Source: Macrophomina tecta
Taxonomy: Eukaryota; Ascomycota; Dothideomycetes; Botryosphaeriales; Botryosphaeriaceae
Reading direction: 5' to 3'
NCBI GenBank assembly: GCA_024180945.1
Contig: JAKSGN010000005.1
Coordinates: 1,798,001 to 1,862,000, forward strand
DNA length: 64,000 bases
Made by a program: the position numbers and the translations under genes. Below the pieces are notes generated by a model, which ran no database searches, was not told the DNA's origin, and saw nothing but the letters and a program-made list of their open reading frames with translations. Shown here piece after piece: positions 45,100 through 55,328 of the stretch (positions are counted from its first letter, which is position 1; the number at the start of each line of letters is the position of its first letter).

Positions 45100-46795
45100 C
45101 TATATGCTAAGAGAAGCGAAATTCTTCACGTCCTCCTGCAGTGGAGCAACCACTCCATGATAGACAGCTTGCTGGAACTGGGCGTCATCAAAGTCTACCT
45201 TCCTTGTATCGAACGAACACCAGATACATCTCCGAACGACGTCACCATAGTGTGGGCCCCTGTCTTGATAACACCAATCGACATACTCGTCTGCCACTGT
45301 CAGGTCCAGTAAAGTGGATTCCTGGCAGTCTGAGGGTGTGGAGCATATTCTCTGCCGCCGTAGTTCTTCGAACGGCTTTCCAATGCAGAGCTCAACGAGC
45401 AAGACACCAAGCGTAAACAGTGGGCGGCTGCGAATACCTTCCCAAGATCTCGGACCATTCACGGTAGACGATGAACGCAATTGCTGCGGTAGACTGCCGC
45501 ATGATTTTGAAATGAACATTTTGGTGTGGATTTCCCCTTCCACACCGCGTAGGACTCCAATCTCCTCTTTACTCCAATCCTCGCTCAGCCAGGGGGTTCC
45601 TTGCAGTTGCAAAAGGCTTGATGCCATGATGAGAGCAATCCGGAGTTTGGAAGACCATGAAACTGGAGTAGTTCCTGCTATGCTGCCTGTGATGATTTTT
45701 TGCAAAGAGGACATAGAAGAGTCAGTTGCTGGATTGACGAGATGCGTCTTGGGTTGAACTGCAACCTTACAGCGTGCGATTTTATCCTCCAGGTAGCCAG
45801 CCCAATCGTGCTTACGCCCCAGACGCAGTCGGTGGAATTCTTGGCACAAGTTGTCGATTCTAGCTAGACTGGAATCTCCTCCGAGTGCGGAACATTTCGT
45901 CGGGGGTCCATCTCCGTCTGGCGTGGTAAACGCAACCTTTCTCTGTGGCTTCTCCGTTCCCGGGACAGGCGTGGGCATAGGCGGGTCGATAAAGCGGCGG
46001 ACGTCGAGCGCCTCCAATCTCCACGGCGCAGTTTTCGGAGGACTGGATTTAGAGCAGTAGGAAACAACGACACTGAACGTTGATGCCTCGCCGGACTTTT
46101 GGCCGTCATATGAGGCGTCCCCTCTGCCGTAGTTTTTCAGATTGAGGCTAACAGAATGGGTCGCAGCGCAGCTGGTAGGGCCGCATTGGAGACAGCCATT
46201 CAAAACGTTGTAAACATCACAGGCAGCTGTCTTGATCAGTCTGAAATCCGGGAGACTGCGCAGAGTGAGCTAACGAGACGGTTCAAGAGAGCGGTTCTGC
46301 TCAGTGAGCTTGCTCAGCTTCATGTTGTAACGCGTGATCCTCGCCATGAGCTCCTCGTAGTCGCTTGTCTGAATGCTGAACCTGATACGGCGAAGTTCGC
46401 CTTTGAATTTGCTCCCACTTTTCAACTGGACCTTTCTCATGCTCAGTACTATAGCGACGCAGTGCCAGGCTCAAGGGCTTACATTACCGTCTGGGCCAAG
46501 CTTGAGAAGCGCTTTCATTTCCTCCACCGCATCGTTCATACTCTCCATTATCCTCATGAAGGTATCGTATGAGCTTGCCATGCGGGCTTTCAGTCCTTCT
46601 TCCAATCTGTGGTCTCGCCATTCATCTCCTCCAGGGTTTCCCAGCAACACGGCCTTCTGTGTGTTGTCCTCGACGATGCCATCTAGAAGTTGCTCACAGA
46701 TATTCAGATATATGTTGTATTCGCTGTCAATGCCATGATACAAGTCTCTGAGGCTGTGTTTGTACTTGCGATAGCGGCTGACAACGCGACCAGCT
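45100..46795 (-). pseudogene. DUF7580 protein gene, 5'-truncated with in-frame stop
   Basis: Remnant of a DUF7580 fungal protein (function unknown; family members are often near het or NLR-like loci). On the minus strand coding similarity starts at about 46795 (RYRKYKHSLRDLYHGIDSEY, LLDGIVEDNTQKAVLLGNPG, MRIMESMNDAVEEM) and continues after a normal 51-nt intron (46482-46432) with LMARITRYNMKLSKLTEQNR. It is then cut by TAG at 46270-46272, and goes on in the same frame as LIKTAACDVYNVL through the conserved KLRIALIMASSLLQLQGTPW, LGVLLVELCIGKPFEEL and QFQQAVYHGVVAPLQEDV to the natural stop at 45100. The first ~40 residues of the family (a hydrophobic start) are missing: the upstream side runs straight into the stop of the DUF3632 gene about 20 bp away. 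Unless the stop is bypassed, no full protein can be made. Confidence 0.75.
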
Positions 46796-46812
46796 CCAAT
46801 TTACGACTTGGC

Positions 46813-47704
46813 TCATGCGTACTCCTCAGTGCGCTCGACAGCCCTCTGCACCACGTCCCTCACGTCCTCCTTGACACCCATCTCATGCACTTTCTTGAAC
46901 CGCTCAACCCAAAGAGCCCACCTTTCCGCGTTATACCCGTTCCACTCCTTGTCAGCAACAGTCTTGCCGGGTGCGGCTACTCGGCCTTCAAGCGTCTCGT
47001 TTTTCTTGCTCAACTCCCACATCGTGTGACCCGCGTACAGAAACCACACTGCTGCAGCCGCCAGCGCCCTTGACGCAGTCTGCGCATAGCTGCTGTCTGG
47101 AAGCTGGTCTTCCAGCGCGTCGCGCAGAGTCCATATGCCGTACAGGGAAAGGTCCAGGACGCCATCGGCGGTCAGCCTTGCGGCGAAGGCGTTGAAGTTG
47201 ACGAAGCCATCGCCCTCAGCGTAGTATTCTGGGTTGCAGCAGTGGTAAGCGCATTGTGCGGAATGAGCAGAGAAGCTGCGGAGCGGGAAGGCGGAGGGTG
47301 GCGGGCGGCGGGGGATGGCGCGGGGGGCGCACAGGGGTGGTGAGACATTCCAGAACAATCGCGTCGATCGACTTACCCACGTCGTACTGCTCCCTCAGCA
47401 CCGGACCGAAAGACGGCAGCTCACTCCACGTCGTCGGCTGGCCCCAAAACTCGAACGTGACGGCCTCGCCGCTGGCACCGCGCAGCTGCTTGATGTTACT
47501 GACGAGCGCGACGAGCGGGCCTTGCTGCTCGTGGTCGGTGCGCACGGCGAAGGCCAGCAACGTGGTCCAGGTGTCCCACAGCGCGTTCTCCGTGGCCTCG
47601 GCATCCGTGAGCACGGCGGCGATGGGCGCGGTAAGGGAGAGGGCCGCCTCGGCGGGCGTGATGCTGCCGCTGACGGTGGCGGTTAGGATCTGAGAAGCGT
47701 CCAT
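46813..47704 (-). CDS. DUF3632 domain protein
   Basis: Fungal DUF3632 protein of unknown function, 247 aa. Exons on the minus strand 47704-47377 and 47228-46813; the 148-nt intron has a GTAAGT donor, and the join rebuilds EQYDV-EYYAEGDGFVNFNAF, the conserved W/FVNxNAFxAxLT region. Start MDASQILTATVSGSITPAEA; other conserved parts are WDTWTTLLAFAVRTDHEQQ and LYGIWTLRDALEDQ, and AALWFxYAGHTMW-like AAAVWFLYAGHTMWELSKK. No signal peptide. The acceptor was chosen because only it keeps phase and restores the family motif. Its stop is about 20 bp from the first recognisable residue of the DUF7580 remnant on the same strand. The family is common as multi-copy genes in plant-associated fungi, without known activity. 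Confidence 0.82.
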
Positions 47705-48458
47705 CTTCGGTGCGTTCGTCGTCGCGAAGGCGGGTCGTGGTGGCGTGCGGGCGAGCTGCTGTCGAGGGGAGCAGGAGCCGTGGGCGGCACTGCAGGCATT
47801 ACTCATACCGTAGAAATAGTGCTGCCTCCAACTGACACGCCGTCCAGTCCCGACGTAAGTACGGCTTAGGCCGGCCATGCACGCGCCGTCGCTCAATTTC
47901 CGCAGCTCCCGCGCGTGGGTGGCCGATCTCATGGTGGCTGGCCAATGCCAGCCAAGCCGAACCTCTATACACAGCTGCCGTCCTCTCACGTTCTATATGA
48001 GTCCCCACTTCGCCGCCCGACGGGGGCCTTACGTGTAGCCCTGTGCAGCCCTGGCCGATGCACGTTCACGTTTGCGCTACACGCACCGACAAAAAAACCT
48101 TAATAGCCACTGTCCACTCGTATTTCCACCACCGCTTCATTGGCAACCATTGCCTACAGCCCTCCCAAACTGGCAACTACCGCCTGTGAGTACCTTCCTG
48201 GAAGCAACATGCCACTTCTGGTCATGCGATCTGCTCTGTCCGTCCCTCCCACCCATACACTCCGCCCCCTCTCTCTCTCTTTTTTTTTTTTTTTCCCCCC
48301 CCCATCGTCCGATATGATCGAAGCGGTCAAAACGTCTTAAGATCCGGTCAAGGGCAAAGATCGAATCCCCTGGCAAAGACAGCATGTACTTGGCGGAAGC
48401 AGACGATATATTTAACACTACATAATCGGATCTATAACCCAAACCCCCCTCGCCCCCT
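47705..48458. other. intergenic region, no gene seen
   Basis: 750 bp. Contains CT repeats running into a T14-C7 tract (48281-48301). No gene recognised. Confidence 0.5.
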
Positions 48459-48912
48459 TCAAGTGCAGAGGACGAATGCATTTTTTTTCGGCGCATTCCT
48501 GTGTGTCATCGCGCCAACCTTGGTGCAGGCCCACGTGTTGGGATCGAAGTGGGCAATGCAACGGTCCGCTCCGGGGGCTCCTGAAGCTTGCGGATCAGGT
48601 ATCATTCCGGCGGGGTGCGGATCGTCGCGGGTCAAGTAGCATGTACATACCTCCTTTGTAGACTCGGCCATTGTCGAGCATGGGGTATTCGTAAAGGTCT
48701 GGGTCGGTGGTGTATTGGCCCAGGCTCAAGGTCTCACGGTTGCCGAAGTGGTGAGGGTATCCACCAGGGCCTCTTCCGGCATCCCAGTTGCAGAGCTCGG
48801 CAACGCACGCGTCCACGTCGGCGTCGGTGAAAGCCTTTCCTTGACAGTCGACGGCAAGGGCGCCGGTCAGGATGGCCAGGCCCGTGGCGAGGATGGAGAT
48901 GAACGAGCGCAT
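48459..48912 (-). CDS. Secreted ribonuclease, RNase T1/N1 family
   Basis: Extracellular guanyl-type ribonuclease, 127 aa. Exons on the minus strand 48912-48651 and 48580-48459; the GTATGT donor and the acceptor at CTTCAG rebuild VYKGG-APGADR, the family motif. Signal peptide MRSFISILATGLAILTGALA, mature start VDCQGKAFTDADVDAC. The four catalytic residues of the T1 family are all in place: His in YPHHF, Glu in LYEYP, Arg in GADR and His in GAMTHRNA. Six cysteines are visible, more than in RNase T1 itself, including AELCNWD and CTKVG, suggesting an extra disulfide. The C-terminal codons include an A8 run. A TATA-like element lies 83 bp upstream, within a 518-bp promoter shared with the divergent gene at 49431. 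Activity is inferred from intact residues. Confidence 0.88.
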
Positions 48913-49430
48913 GATGGAAAGCGAGTGGGGGACAAGAAAGGAGAGTGAAGGTTTTGCTGATTGCAGTGGGACATGCTGCCAGAAATCTTCCCCTTATAAG
49001 CCCGCCGCCGCGTCACATTTTTGGCGTGGTTCGATATTCAAAATTGCTCCCAAGCATGCAGTAGTCAGGCAAGCCTTGCCCGCGGCATATATCGGTGAGC
49101 GTCGGAACTGGTCGATCATAAATCAGTCTGTGTTTTCACTGGTTTCTTGCCTAATCCAGGCATTGTGTGGGCCCGATGATCGTGTCAGTGTGCGTCGCGA
49201 CTTTCCTCACCAATTAATCTATCTCGCCAAGACTCGTCCACCAAGTGCGAATTCGTATCAACTGAGTAAGTCAACTCAAGTATCAGAGAATCAAGGCAAG
49301 AGTCCCCGTGCGCCAGGTGATGGGCTGTTCCTGCACAGCGTATATAAAGGCAGACAGGCAGATTTTCATCTTAGGCCAGCAACTACTTGTCTATCCTTGA
49401 AACCACATTCGTTCTTTGACACTCGCAAAG
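48913..49430. promoter_or_regulatory. shared divergent promoter of two secreted-protein genes
   Basis: 518 bp between the ATGs of the ribonuclease (minus) and the crystallin-like gene (plus). Two TATA elements face outward: TTATAA at 48994-48999 for the ribonuclease and TATATAAA at 49341-49348 for the other gene. Confidence 0.6.
49341..49348 (+). promoter_or_regulatory. TATA box of the crystallin-like secreted-protein gene
   Basis: TATATAAA, 90 bp before the ATG at 49431. Confidence 0.6.
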
Positions 49431-49920
49431 ATGCAGCCCATCTTCCTCGCCTTTTCCGCCGTCATCGCCCTTGCCTTCCGGGTTCTGCCAGCCCGGTCCA
49501 GCTTGAGGCGCGTCAGGGCCGTGATTCTATCAGGCTTTTCTCTTCCAAAGACTACAGCGGCGAATGGGCAGATGTCGCAATCACTGATTACGACAAGTGC
49601 AGTACGTTATCTTACAGCACCGCGGATGAATGACATATATTGATTCAGACTCCCCGCGTGCCACAGTTGCCCTTCCCTCTTCCATGAAGGACAATATCAG
49701 CTCTTTTAAGCTAGGTCGCTTTAACTGCCGTTTCTTCGAGTAAGTTGGCTGTTCTGGAATCTATTCACTTCACATGATTGACAATAACAGGCACGACAAC
49801 TGCGGCGGCAGGAACTATTGGTTCACCGAAGACATCGCGAACCTCCGTGCCCCCTCCGGCTCCGGCTACGATGGCAGCCAGAATGACGAGCTTAGCAGCG
49901 CTATTTGCGTGTACAAATAA
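49431..49920 (+). pseudogene. Small secreted protein, beta/gamma-crystallin-like, frameshifted in signal peptide
   Basis: Exons 49431-49601, 49649-49739 and 49791-49920 splice with good sites (GTACGT, GTAAGT donors) and give a cysteine-containing protein with two similar halves: IRLFSSKDYSGEWADVAI then DNISSFKLGRFNCRFFEHDN, and CGGRNYWFTEDIANL then DELSSAICVYK. This pattern (aromatic-x-G, then SS, alternating strands) resembles the beta/gamma-crystallin Greek key fold of some small fungal secreted proteins; that is an inference. The ATG at 49431 starts a signal peptide (MQPIFLAFSAVIALAF), but the frame that follows is wrong: the downstream coding frame is shifted by one base at about 49475-49480, consistent with loss of one base. 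No alternative in-frame ATG exists. It is either a recent pseudogene or a sequencing error. A T22 tract follows the stop. Confidence 0.6.
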
Positions 49921-49947
49921 GCATTGGGACCTTGAACGCGTGACTAG

Positions 49948-49969
49948 TTTTTTTTTTTTTTTTTTTTTT
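49948..49969. repeat. poly-T tract (22 nt)
   Basis: T run on the coding strand, 28 bp after the stop codon at 49920. Confidence 0.95.
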
Positions 49970-51044
49970 ACGCAGAAAACTGTAATTTAGAGTCTTTTCT
50001 CAGCAGCATCCTGCTTCTCGTCAATTATTCGCAAGTTCTCATGAATTATCTGTTGCACCATGTCAGAGTGTTTGAAACATACCTTACAGCTGTCTCCAAC
50101 TCTCCAGCACCTGATTCTAATTGTTGTGGCCGGATGACCAGCTCACCACCTTACATACAAGCCTTGCTGCACGTTGGCCCCCCAACGCATGTATAGTACT
50201 ATGAGACAGAATTACTTTGTCAAGGATCCGCAATTATTAGTTGCGAAGTCCAAACAAGCGAGGTGTCCTTCCCGTGGCTTAGACCTATCTTCAACCTAAT
50301 TCAACGTCTGTGCAGTGGCTTTGCTACTGTAGCGTAACAGTTTGTTCAACGCATGCACTCCCAAAGCACTTGAATGAGTCACAGTGGACTCATAAAAGAG
50401 TAGAGTTGACAGAGCGTGTGACTGCACTCACCATTCTAACCTCATTCAAGGTGTTGCTCGGTTTGAGAAACTGTTCTTATTGGCTGAATGCCTTTTGAGC
50501 TGTGGCTGGACGCTGACGTATCCCATTCGCTCTCGTAAAAACTCGACCCTGCAAATCTTTCCTTGGCGGGGCGGTGTTCGAGCAATACGATGTGATTGGT
50601 GCCCCTACTGGGCTCTGGCCCACTTGGGGTAGGATTTCCCCGCTATACAGAAGGTTGACCTCTCGCGTGGACCACCCCCTTTGCACTCGAATCATCACAT
50701 TTCGCATTTCTGAGAACCTGCTAGTAAAAGATACCTAAAAGCCCATCATGTATAGCATAACTTATCCTTGGCGATGGCGGATGAGAAGCAAATGTGTAAC
50801 CGGAGTGTGGCTGCTGCCTGAAATTGTGATACCTCCATTTCGTGTTATCCTAGGTGCCAATAGCAACGCGTCACCCTCAGGCTAGTATAAGGCTATCTTG
50901 CGGCTTATCCAGAGCTAACATCACTTTATGGCTTATTGTGGCAAAGGGGAGTCATGATGACTCGACAATACGCTATCCCCGATGCGGCAGTCGCAGCTCC
51001 GCTAAGCCTTGAAAGGCAATGCCGGTGAAGGTGAGGCTCACCGG

Positions 51045-51051
51045 TATATAA
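51045..51051 (+). promoter_or_regulatory. TATA box of the ABC transporter gene
   Basis: TATATAA 146 bp before the ATG at 51197. Confidence 0.45.
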
Positions 51052-51196
51052 GGCTGAATGCTAGCATGGGACAGACTAGCCGCTACAGCAGACGACAATG
51101 CGCCTTCTTCAGAAACTGCGATCCAAATCAGTTCCTTTTACTCTATAGCCCGGTTTTCGCACCTTTTTTTTTTTTTTCGGACACATTTTGACCATC

Positions 51197-53888
51197 ATGG
51201 CTTCGCATGTCCACGCTCATGGCTCTCTTGGGCTTTCCAAAGCTCTTCACTACATCGGTCCTGCACTAATTGTATTTTTCTTCTTTTTCGCCGTCTCGAT
51301 TGCCGCCTGTACGCTTCAAAAACCTCAAGATTCTATCCGGGACATGAAAAAGCGCAAATGGACCCTGTGGCTGTTGTCAGGGGTCATTCTCTCTTTTGTT
51401 AGTGCAGAAGTCCCTTCGACGGGGCCACGGATCTGACTTCGGATTAGGTGGCAGAAGCAACTGCTTGCGCATCGGTTGGAGGTGATGTAGACGGGACCGA
51501 GAGGCCTCAGGATCTTATGGTAAGGCCGGCCATTGGGCAATATGATTACGCGTTCAAGCAGCTGAACTTCCGTAAAGCTCTATCCCCTCTCTTCAACACT
51601 TGTCTGGACCTGCATATCTGTTGCGCTTTATGAAATGGACCAACCTGTCTGGTATGCCTGCTTGGGAAGTTGGACAATTGGAGTTCTGGTCGATGCTGCT
51701 CTGCTTGCTCTGGCTCGTTCTCATGGGTATAGTTCGGAGGGCTTGAACTCGAGCTCCCTTGCGATACGCATCACTCGGATCATCCTCCAGTTTGCTTTGA
51801 TCATTGTGGCGCTCATCGCCATGATTGCGTCCGGCAGAAATGATGGCATTGGAGAGGAAACAGAGCCACTCCTCGGCAATACCGAGGAAGGAAGTACAAG
51901 TGCATCAGATCTTGAGTCCCAATACGGCAGTCTCCACTCACCAGCCAAGGACGACAGCGACTCCGAGTATGACTCAGAGGATGAGGATCGTGGCATCAAG
52001 GAACTGCAGAAAACGCGCATGGAGCAGGGCGGAATGTGGAATTACGTCAAGGGCTTCCTCATCTTCCTCCCGTACATCTGGCCTTCCAATGATAGGAGGA
52101 TGCAGCTTTGGCTGCTGGTCATGTTCTGCTCTATTGGCGTGGAAAGAGTGCTGACCCTGTTGGTCCCTCGTCAGCTCGGCATCGTCACGGACGCACTTGT
52201 CGGAAGTCATGGGATAGGTAAGCATACAAATGCTGATAGGTTGCATCCACTGACATCTTATAGGATACTTTCCATGGAAGGAGCTCCTGATATGGGGGAT
52301 CCTGCACATGCTCAGTGTCTCTGCGGGCACGGAGCTTCTCAAGTCCATGGCTAGCAACCGCATCAACGCCTATACCCGCAAGCAGCTCACCGCAGCCGCT
52401 TTCGACCACGTCATGGGCCTTTCGATGGACTACCACACCTCTAAAAGCTCCGGCGAGCTGCTCAAAGCAATTGAGCAGGGCACAGATCTCGGGACCCTAC
52501 TGGATACTGTCATCTTTGGAGCCGGTCCGATGATAATCGACCTCGTCATCGCAGCCATCTACCTCTCCTCCGTTTTCGACGGCTACATGGCCCTGATCAT
52601 CATCACCACCTCCCTCGCCTACGTCTACTCCGGCCTGCGGGGCAACAAGTTCGCGGTCTCCCAGAAACGCGAATACAACGAGGCATCACGCAAGGAGAAC
52701 GAGGTCCTCTACGACGCCGTCAGCAACTGGCAAACCGTCGCCTACAACAACCGGCGCGATTACGAATACGCCAACTACGTCAAAGCCGCCGAGCGGAACA
52801 TTCGTGCCGAGATCGCCTTCTGGGACATCAGCCAGTACATCGAGACGACTGAGTCCTTCGTCATGGCGCTGGGGCTCCTCTGCGCCTGCGCTCTCGCCGC
52901 GCACCGCATCGCCGACGGCAAAGCCCCCGTAGGCCACTTCGTGATGCTGCTGACGTACTGGAACCTGATCGAATCCCCGCTCAGCCACCTCGCCTGGACG
53001 TATCGCCACACGTCCTCGGTGCTCATCAGCGCGGAGCGGCTCCTCCAGCTCCTGCAAACGCGCTCCTCCGTGCAAGACGCCGCCGACGCGGAGCCCCTGC
53101 GCGCGCCCGCCGGCCGCGTCGACTTCACCTCCGTGACTTTCGCCTACGACCCGCGCAAGCCCGCGCTGCGCGACGTCACGCTGACCGCCTACCCGGGCCA
53201 AACCATCGCGCTCGTCGGGCAGACCGGCGGCGGCAAGTCGACGCTGCTCAAGCTGCTCTTCCGCTTCTACGACCCGTCCGCCGGCCGCATCTGCATCGAC
53301 GGCCAAGACATCCGGCACGTCACGCTGTCGAGCCTGCGGGCCGCGTTCGGCGTGGTCCCCCAAGACCCCTCGCTCTTCAACCGGTCCATCATGGAGAACC
53401 TGCGGTACGCGCGCCCGTCCGCCAGCGACGCCGACGTCTACGCGGCGTGCCGCGCCGCGGCGATCCACGACAGGGTCGTGTCGTTCCCGGACGGGTACGC
53501 GTCGCGCGTGGGCGAGCGCGGGGTGCGGCTGAGCGGGGGCGAGCTGCAGCGGCTGGCGATCGCGCGCGTGTTCTTGCAGGATCCGCGCATCGTGCTGCTG
53601 GACGAGGCGACGAGCGCGGTGGATTCGGAGACGGAGGCGCGGATACAGGAGGCATTTGCACGGTTGAGCGCCGGGCGAACGACCTTTGTGATTGCGCATC
53701 GCCTGTCGACGGTCGTGAGTGCGGACCTTATTGTTGTGGTCGAGGATGGGGAGGTGGTGGAGAGGGGGACGCATGTGGAGTTGTTGAGGAGGAAGAGCAA
53801 GTATGCGCAGTTGTGGGCGAAGCAGATCTCGGAGAAGGTGGAAGAGGACGAGGAGAAGCTGATTGATTGTGAGAATGAGGGGATGTGA
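51197..53888 (+). CDS. hmt1: HMT1-like ABC half-transporter (ABCB6/heavy-metal tolerance type)
   Basis: Vacuolar or mitochondrial ABC half-transporter of the HMT1/ABCB6 group (export of metal-thiol complexes or related compounds), 845 aa. Exons 51197-51397, 51448-51519, 51578-52217 and 52264-53888. The first introns are 50 and 58 nt; each join keeps phase (ILSF-VAEATAC, DLM-LYPLSS, GI-GYFPWKEL). The N-terminal extension has about five extra helices, as in HMT1, then an acidic Ser-rich loop (DDSDSEYDSEDED), then the six-helix core starting near WPSNDRRMQLWLLV. The ATP-binding domain is complete: Walker A GQTGGGKST, Q-loop VVPQDPSLF, signature LSGGELQRLAIAR, Walker B IVLLDEATSA and H-loop AHRLS. 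Codon GC content rises in the second half. Metal tolerance is inferred from the family. Confidence 0.92.
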
Positions 53889-54195
53889 GTTTACTTGTGT
53901 GTTTGCATCCGAGCTGCTAGATTTGTTAAAAGTGTTTTGATAGGAATCTGATGAGGTTATGTAAGCGGATGTCTTCATGGGAGGAACATTGGTCGGCCGA
54001 GTGATGACCGGAGCTTGTCAGGGACAGTGGCGCCTCATTACTTTGTGTCAGCTCACGCTACTCATATGGTCAGGTCAGCAAGAAACCATAGCCCTCCAGA
54101 GGACGCGTACTGGCATGAAGCGCCGCCACTTCACAACAGGAAGTACTCACCACCTGTGTTGGAGAACAAACCTTTAATTTCATTTAAAATATATA
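53889..54195. other. 3' flank of ABC transporter up to transposon
   Basis: About 300 bp of A/T-rich downstream sequence; no gene. Ends with the TA target dinucleotide (54194-54195) of the transposon. Confidence 0.5.
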
Positions 54196-54246
54196 ACGTA
54201 TCCCACAAGCGAGCGGACCACCCAAGCGAGCGGACCACCCCATCAA
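54196..54246 (+). repeat. left terminal inverted repeat
   Basis: 51 bp identical to the reverse complement of 55278-55328. Starts ACGTATCCCAC and contains two tandem copies of a 17-bp unit (AAGCGAGCGGACCACCC). Confidence 0.95.
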
Positions 54247-54313
54247 AGCCCAATCGCTTAAGTACGAATAACTCCACAACGCCTTGGATAATTAACTATC
54301 TATAATAAAGAGC

Positions 54314-55247
54314 CTATTCTATAGTAGTTTGCGCATCTTTTTGATATGTGCGAGAGTTGTGACCAGGCTCACCGTATTGCCCACATCGCCGTCGCTTCGT
54401 CGCAGGCCTATCCGATTGCGCACCACCTTCGCGCGTTTCCGTCGAAATCTGCTAGTTAACCGCATTTTCATCGACTAAATCCTGCCCAGCTTGAATCGTT
54501 AGTGTCCCGCACTTCTAAATCCGCTTTTTTTTTTTTTTTTTTCCGCTTCTTGCGTCTCGTTGCGGCCTCGTTTGCCCTTTAAAGATTCGCGGCTTCCGCC
54601 TGCAAAAGGACAGCCGAATGCGCCATTATCACCGTAACCCATTTACGATTGCCTGACTAAATAGTCTTTAATCGAGTACGTTGCTCCGATACTATAACAA
54701 CTATTCCAGCTGCGATTATATCTATAAGAAAGCCGGCTTCGTCGAAGTTATACGTGTCTCCGTCTACGATCCTATACTTCGCGATAGTATTCCGGACGAG
54801 CTCGAACCATTGCGCGATAAGCTCTAGGTCCTCGCATTTCGCTCGCTGGTAGTCGTACTTGCGATTCAGAGGCGTTTTAAGCCCGGGAGTCCGTTTTACG
54901 AAGTTGGAGGGCCAGTTCTTACCAACGGTACATCCGGCGCGGTTAGTGAGTAGCTTATTTACCATATCTTTAACAGTACTTAACCGCGGCGGAAATCCTC
55001 GCGAATCTAGGTCGAGAATGCGTTGAACAATTAAAGATTCCTCGGGATTGGTAAGCTTTCGCGAATTGGGCGTGTAATCGCGTCGTGAATGGGTCCCGTC
55101 GCGTCGTCGCTTAAGAGTCATTCGATTAACGTGGTACGTTTCCGCAACGCCCCGATTACTCCGAATTCTGCCTTGATCGATAGCTTGCTTTGCTAAGAAT
55201 AAATAAGATTTATATAAGGGTGATTGCGCGTGGTTTGGTTGTTGCAT
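54314..55247 (-). pseudogene. Fot1/pogo transposase remnant
   Basis: The minus strand starts at ATG 55247 (MQQPNHAQSPLYKS). It contains the CENP-B/psq-like DNA-binding part (RSNRGVAETYHVNRMTLKRR, RDYTPNSRKLTNPEE), KTPLNRKYDYQRAKCE, and the first DDE-domain block YNFDEAGFLIDIIAAGIVV. It then meets TAG at about 54657-54659, where the family has Gln, and continues in frame with SGNRKWVTVIMAHSAV. The bulk of the catalytic domain is absent. The last part encodes a damaged zinc-knuckle, RRRCGQYGEPGHNSRTYQKD, in which two expected Cys have become Tyr (TGC to TAC), ending with TAG at 54314. Gln to stop and Cys to Tyr are the changes expected from C-to-T mutation on either strand, i.e. RIP. A T18 tract (54525-54542) lies in the deleted region. 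Confidence 0.85.
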
Positions 55248-55277
55248 GGTTGATAGAAGCTAAGGTGACGCGTTTTG

Positions 55278-55328
55278 TTGATGGGGTGGTCCGCTCGCTT
55301 GGGTGGTCCGCTCGCTTGTGGGATACGT
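55278..55328 (-). repeat. right terminal inverted repeat
   Basis: 51 bp, perfect inverse of 54196-54246, followed by the TA duplicate at 55329-55330. Confidence 0.95.

Larger units (their letters stand above)
49921..51196. other. intergenic region, no gene seen
   Basis: 1.3 kb with no supported gene; the right end is the ABC-transporter promoter, with a TATATA element at 51045-51050 and a T14 tract (51164-51177) just before the ATG. Confidence 0.5.
54196..55328 (-). mobile_element. Pogo/Fot1-type Tc1-mariner DNA transposon, internally deleted and mutated
   Basis: A 1133-bp element bounded by perfect 51-bp terminal inverted repeats and flanked on both sides by TA, the target duplication of the Tc1/mariner superfamily. 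Inside, on the minus strand, are the N-terminal helix-turn-helix part and the beginning of the DDE catalytic domain of a Fot1/pogo transposase, and at the other end its C-terminal zinc-knuckle; the middle of the catalytic domain is missing. Stop codons that look like C-to-T changes suggest repeat-induced point mutation. With the catalytic centre gone it is non-autonomous, but the intact ends could still be mobilised by a related full copy. Confidence 0.9.

Noticed and set aside
46261..46281. A tiny intron removing the TAG in the DUF7580 remnant
   Set aside because: The only GT...AG pair around the stop is about 19 nt, too short for a spliceosomal intron.
52686..53978. 430-codon open frame on the minus strand opposite the ABC transporter
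   Set aside because: It is the antisense of GC-rich codons of a clear ABC ATP-binding domain; its Arg/His/Gly-rich product has no domain.
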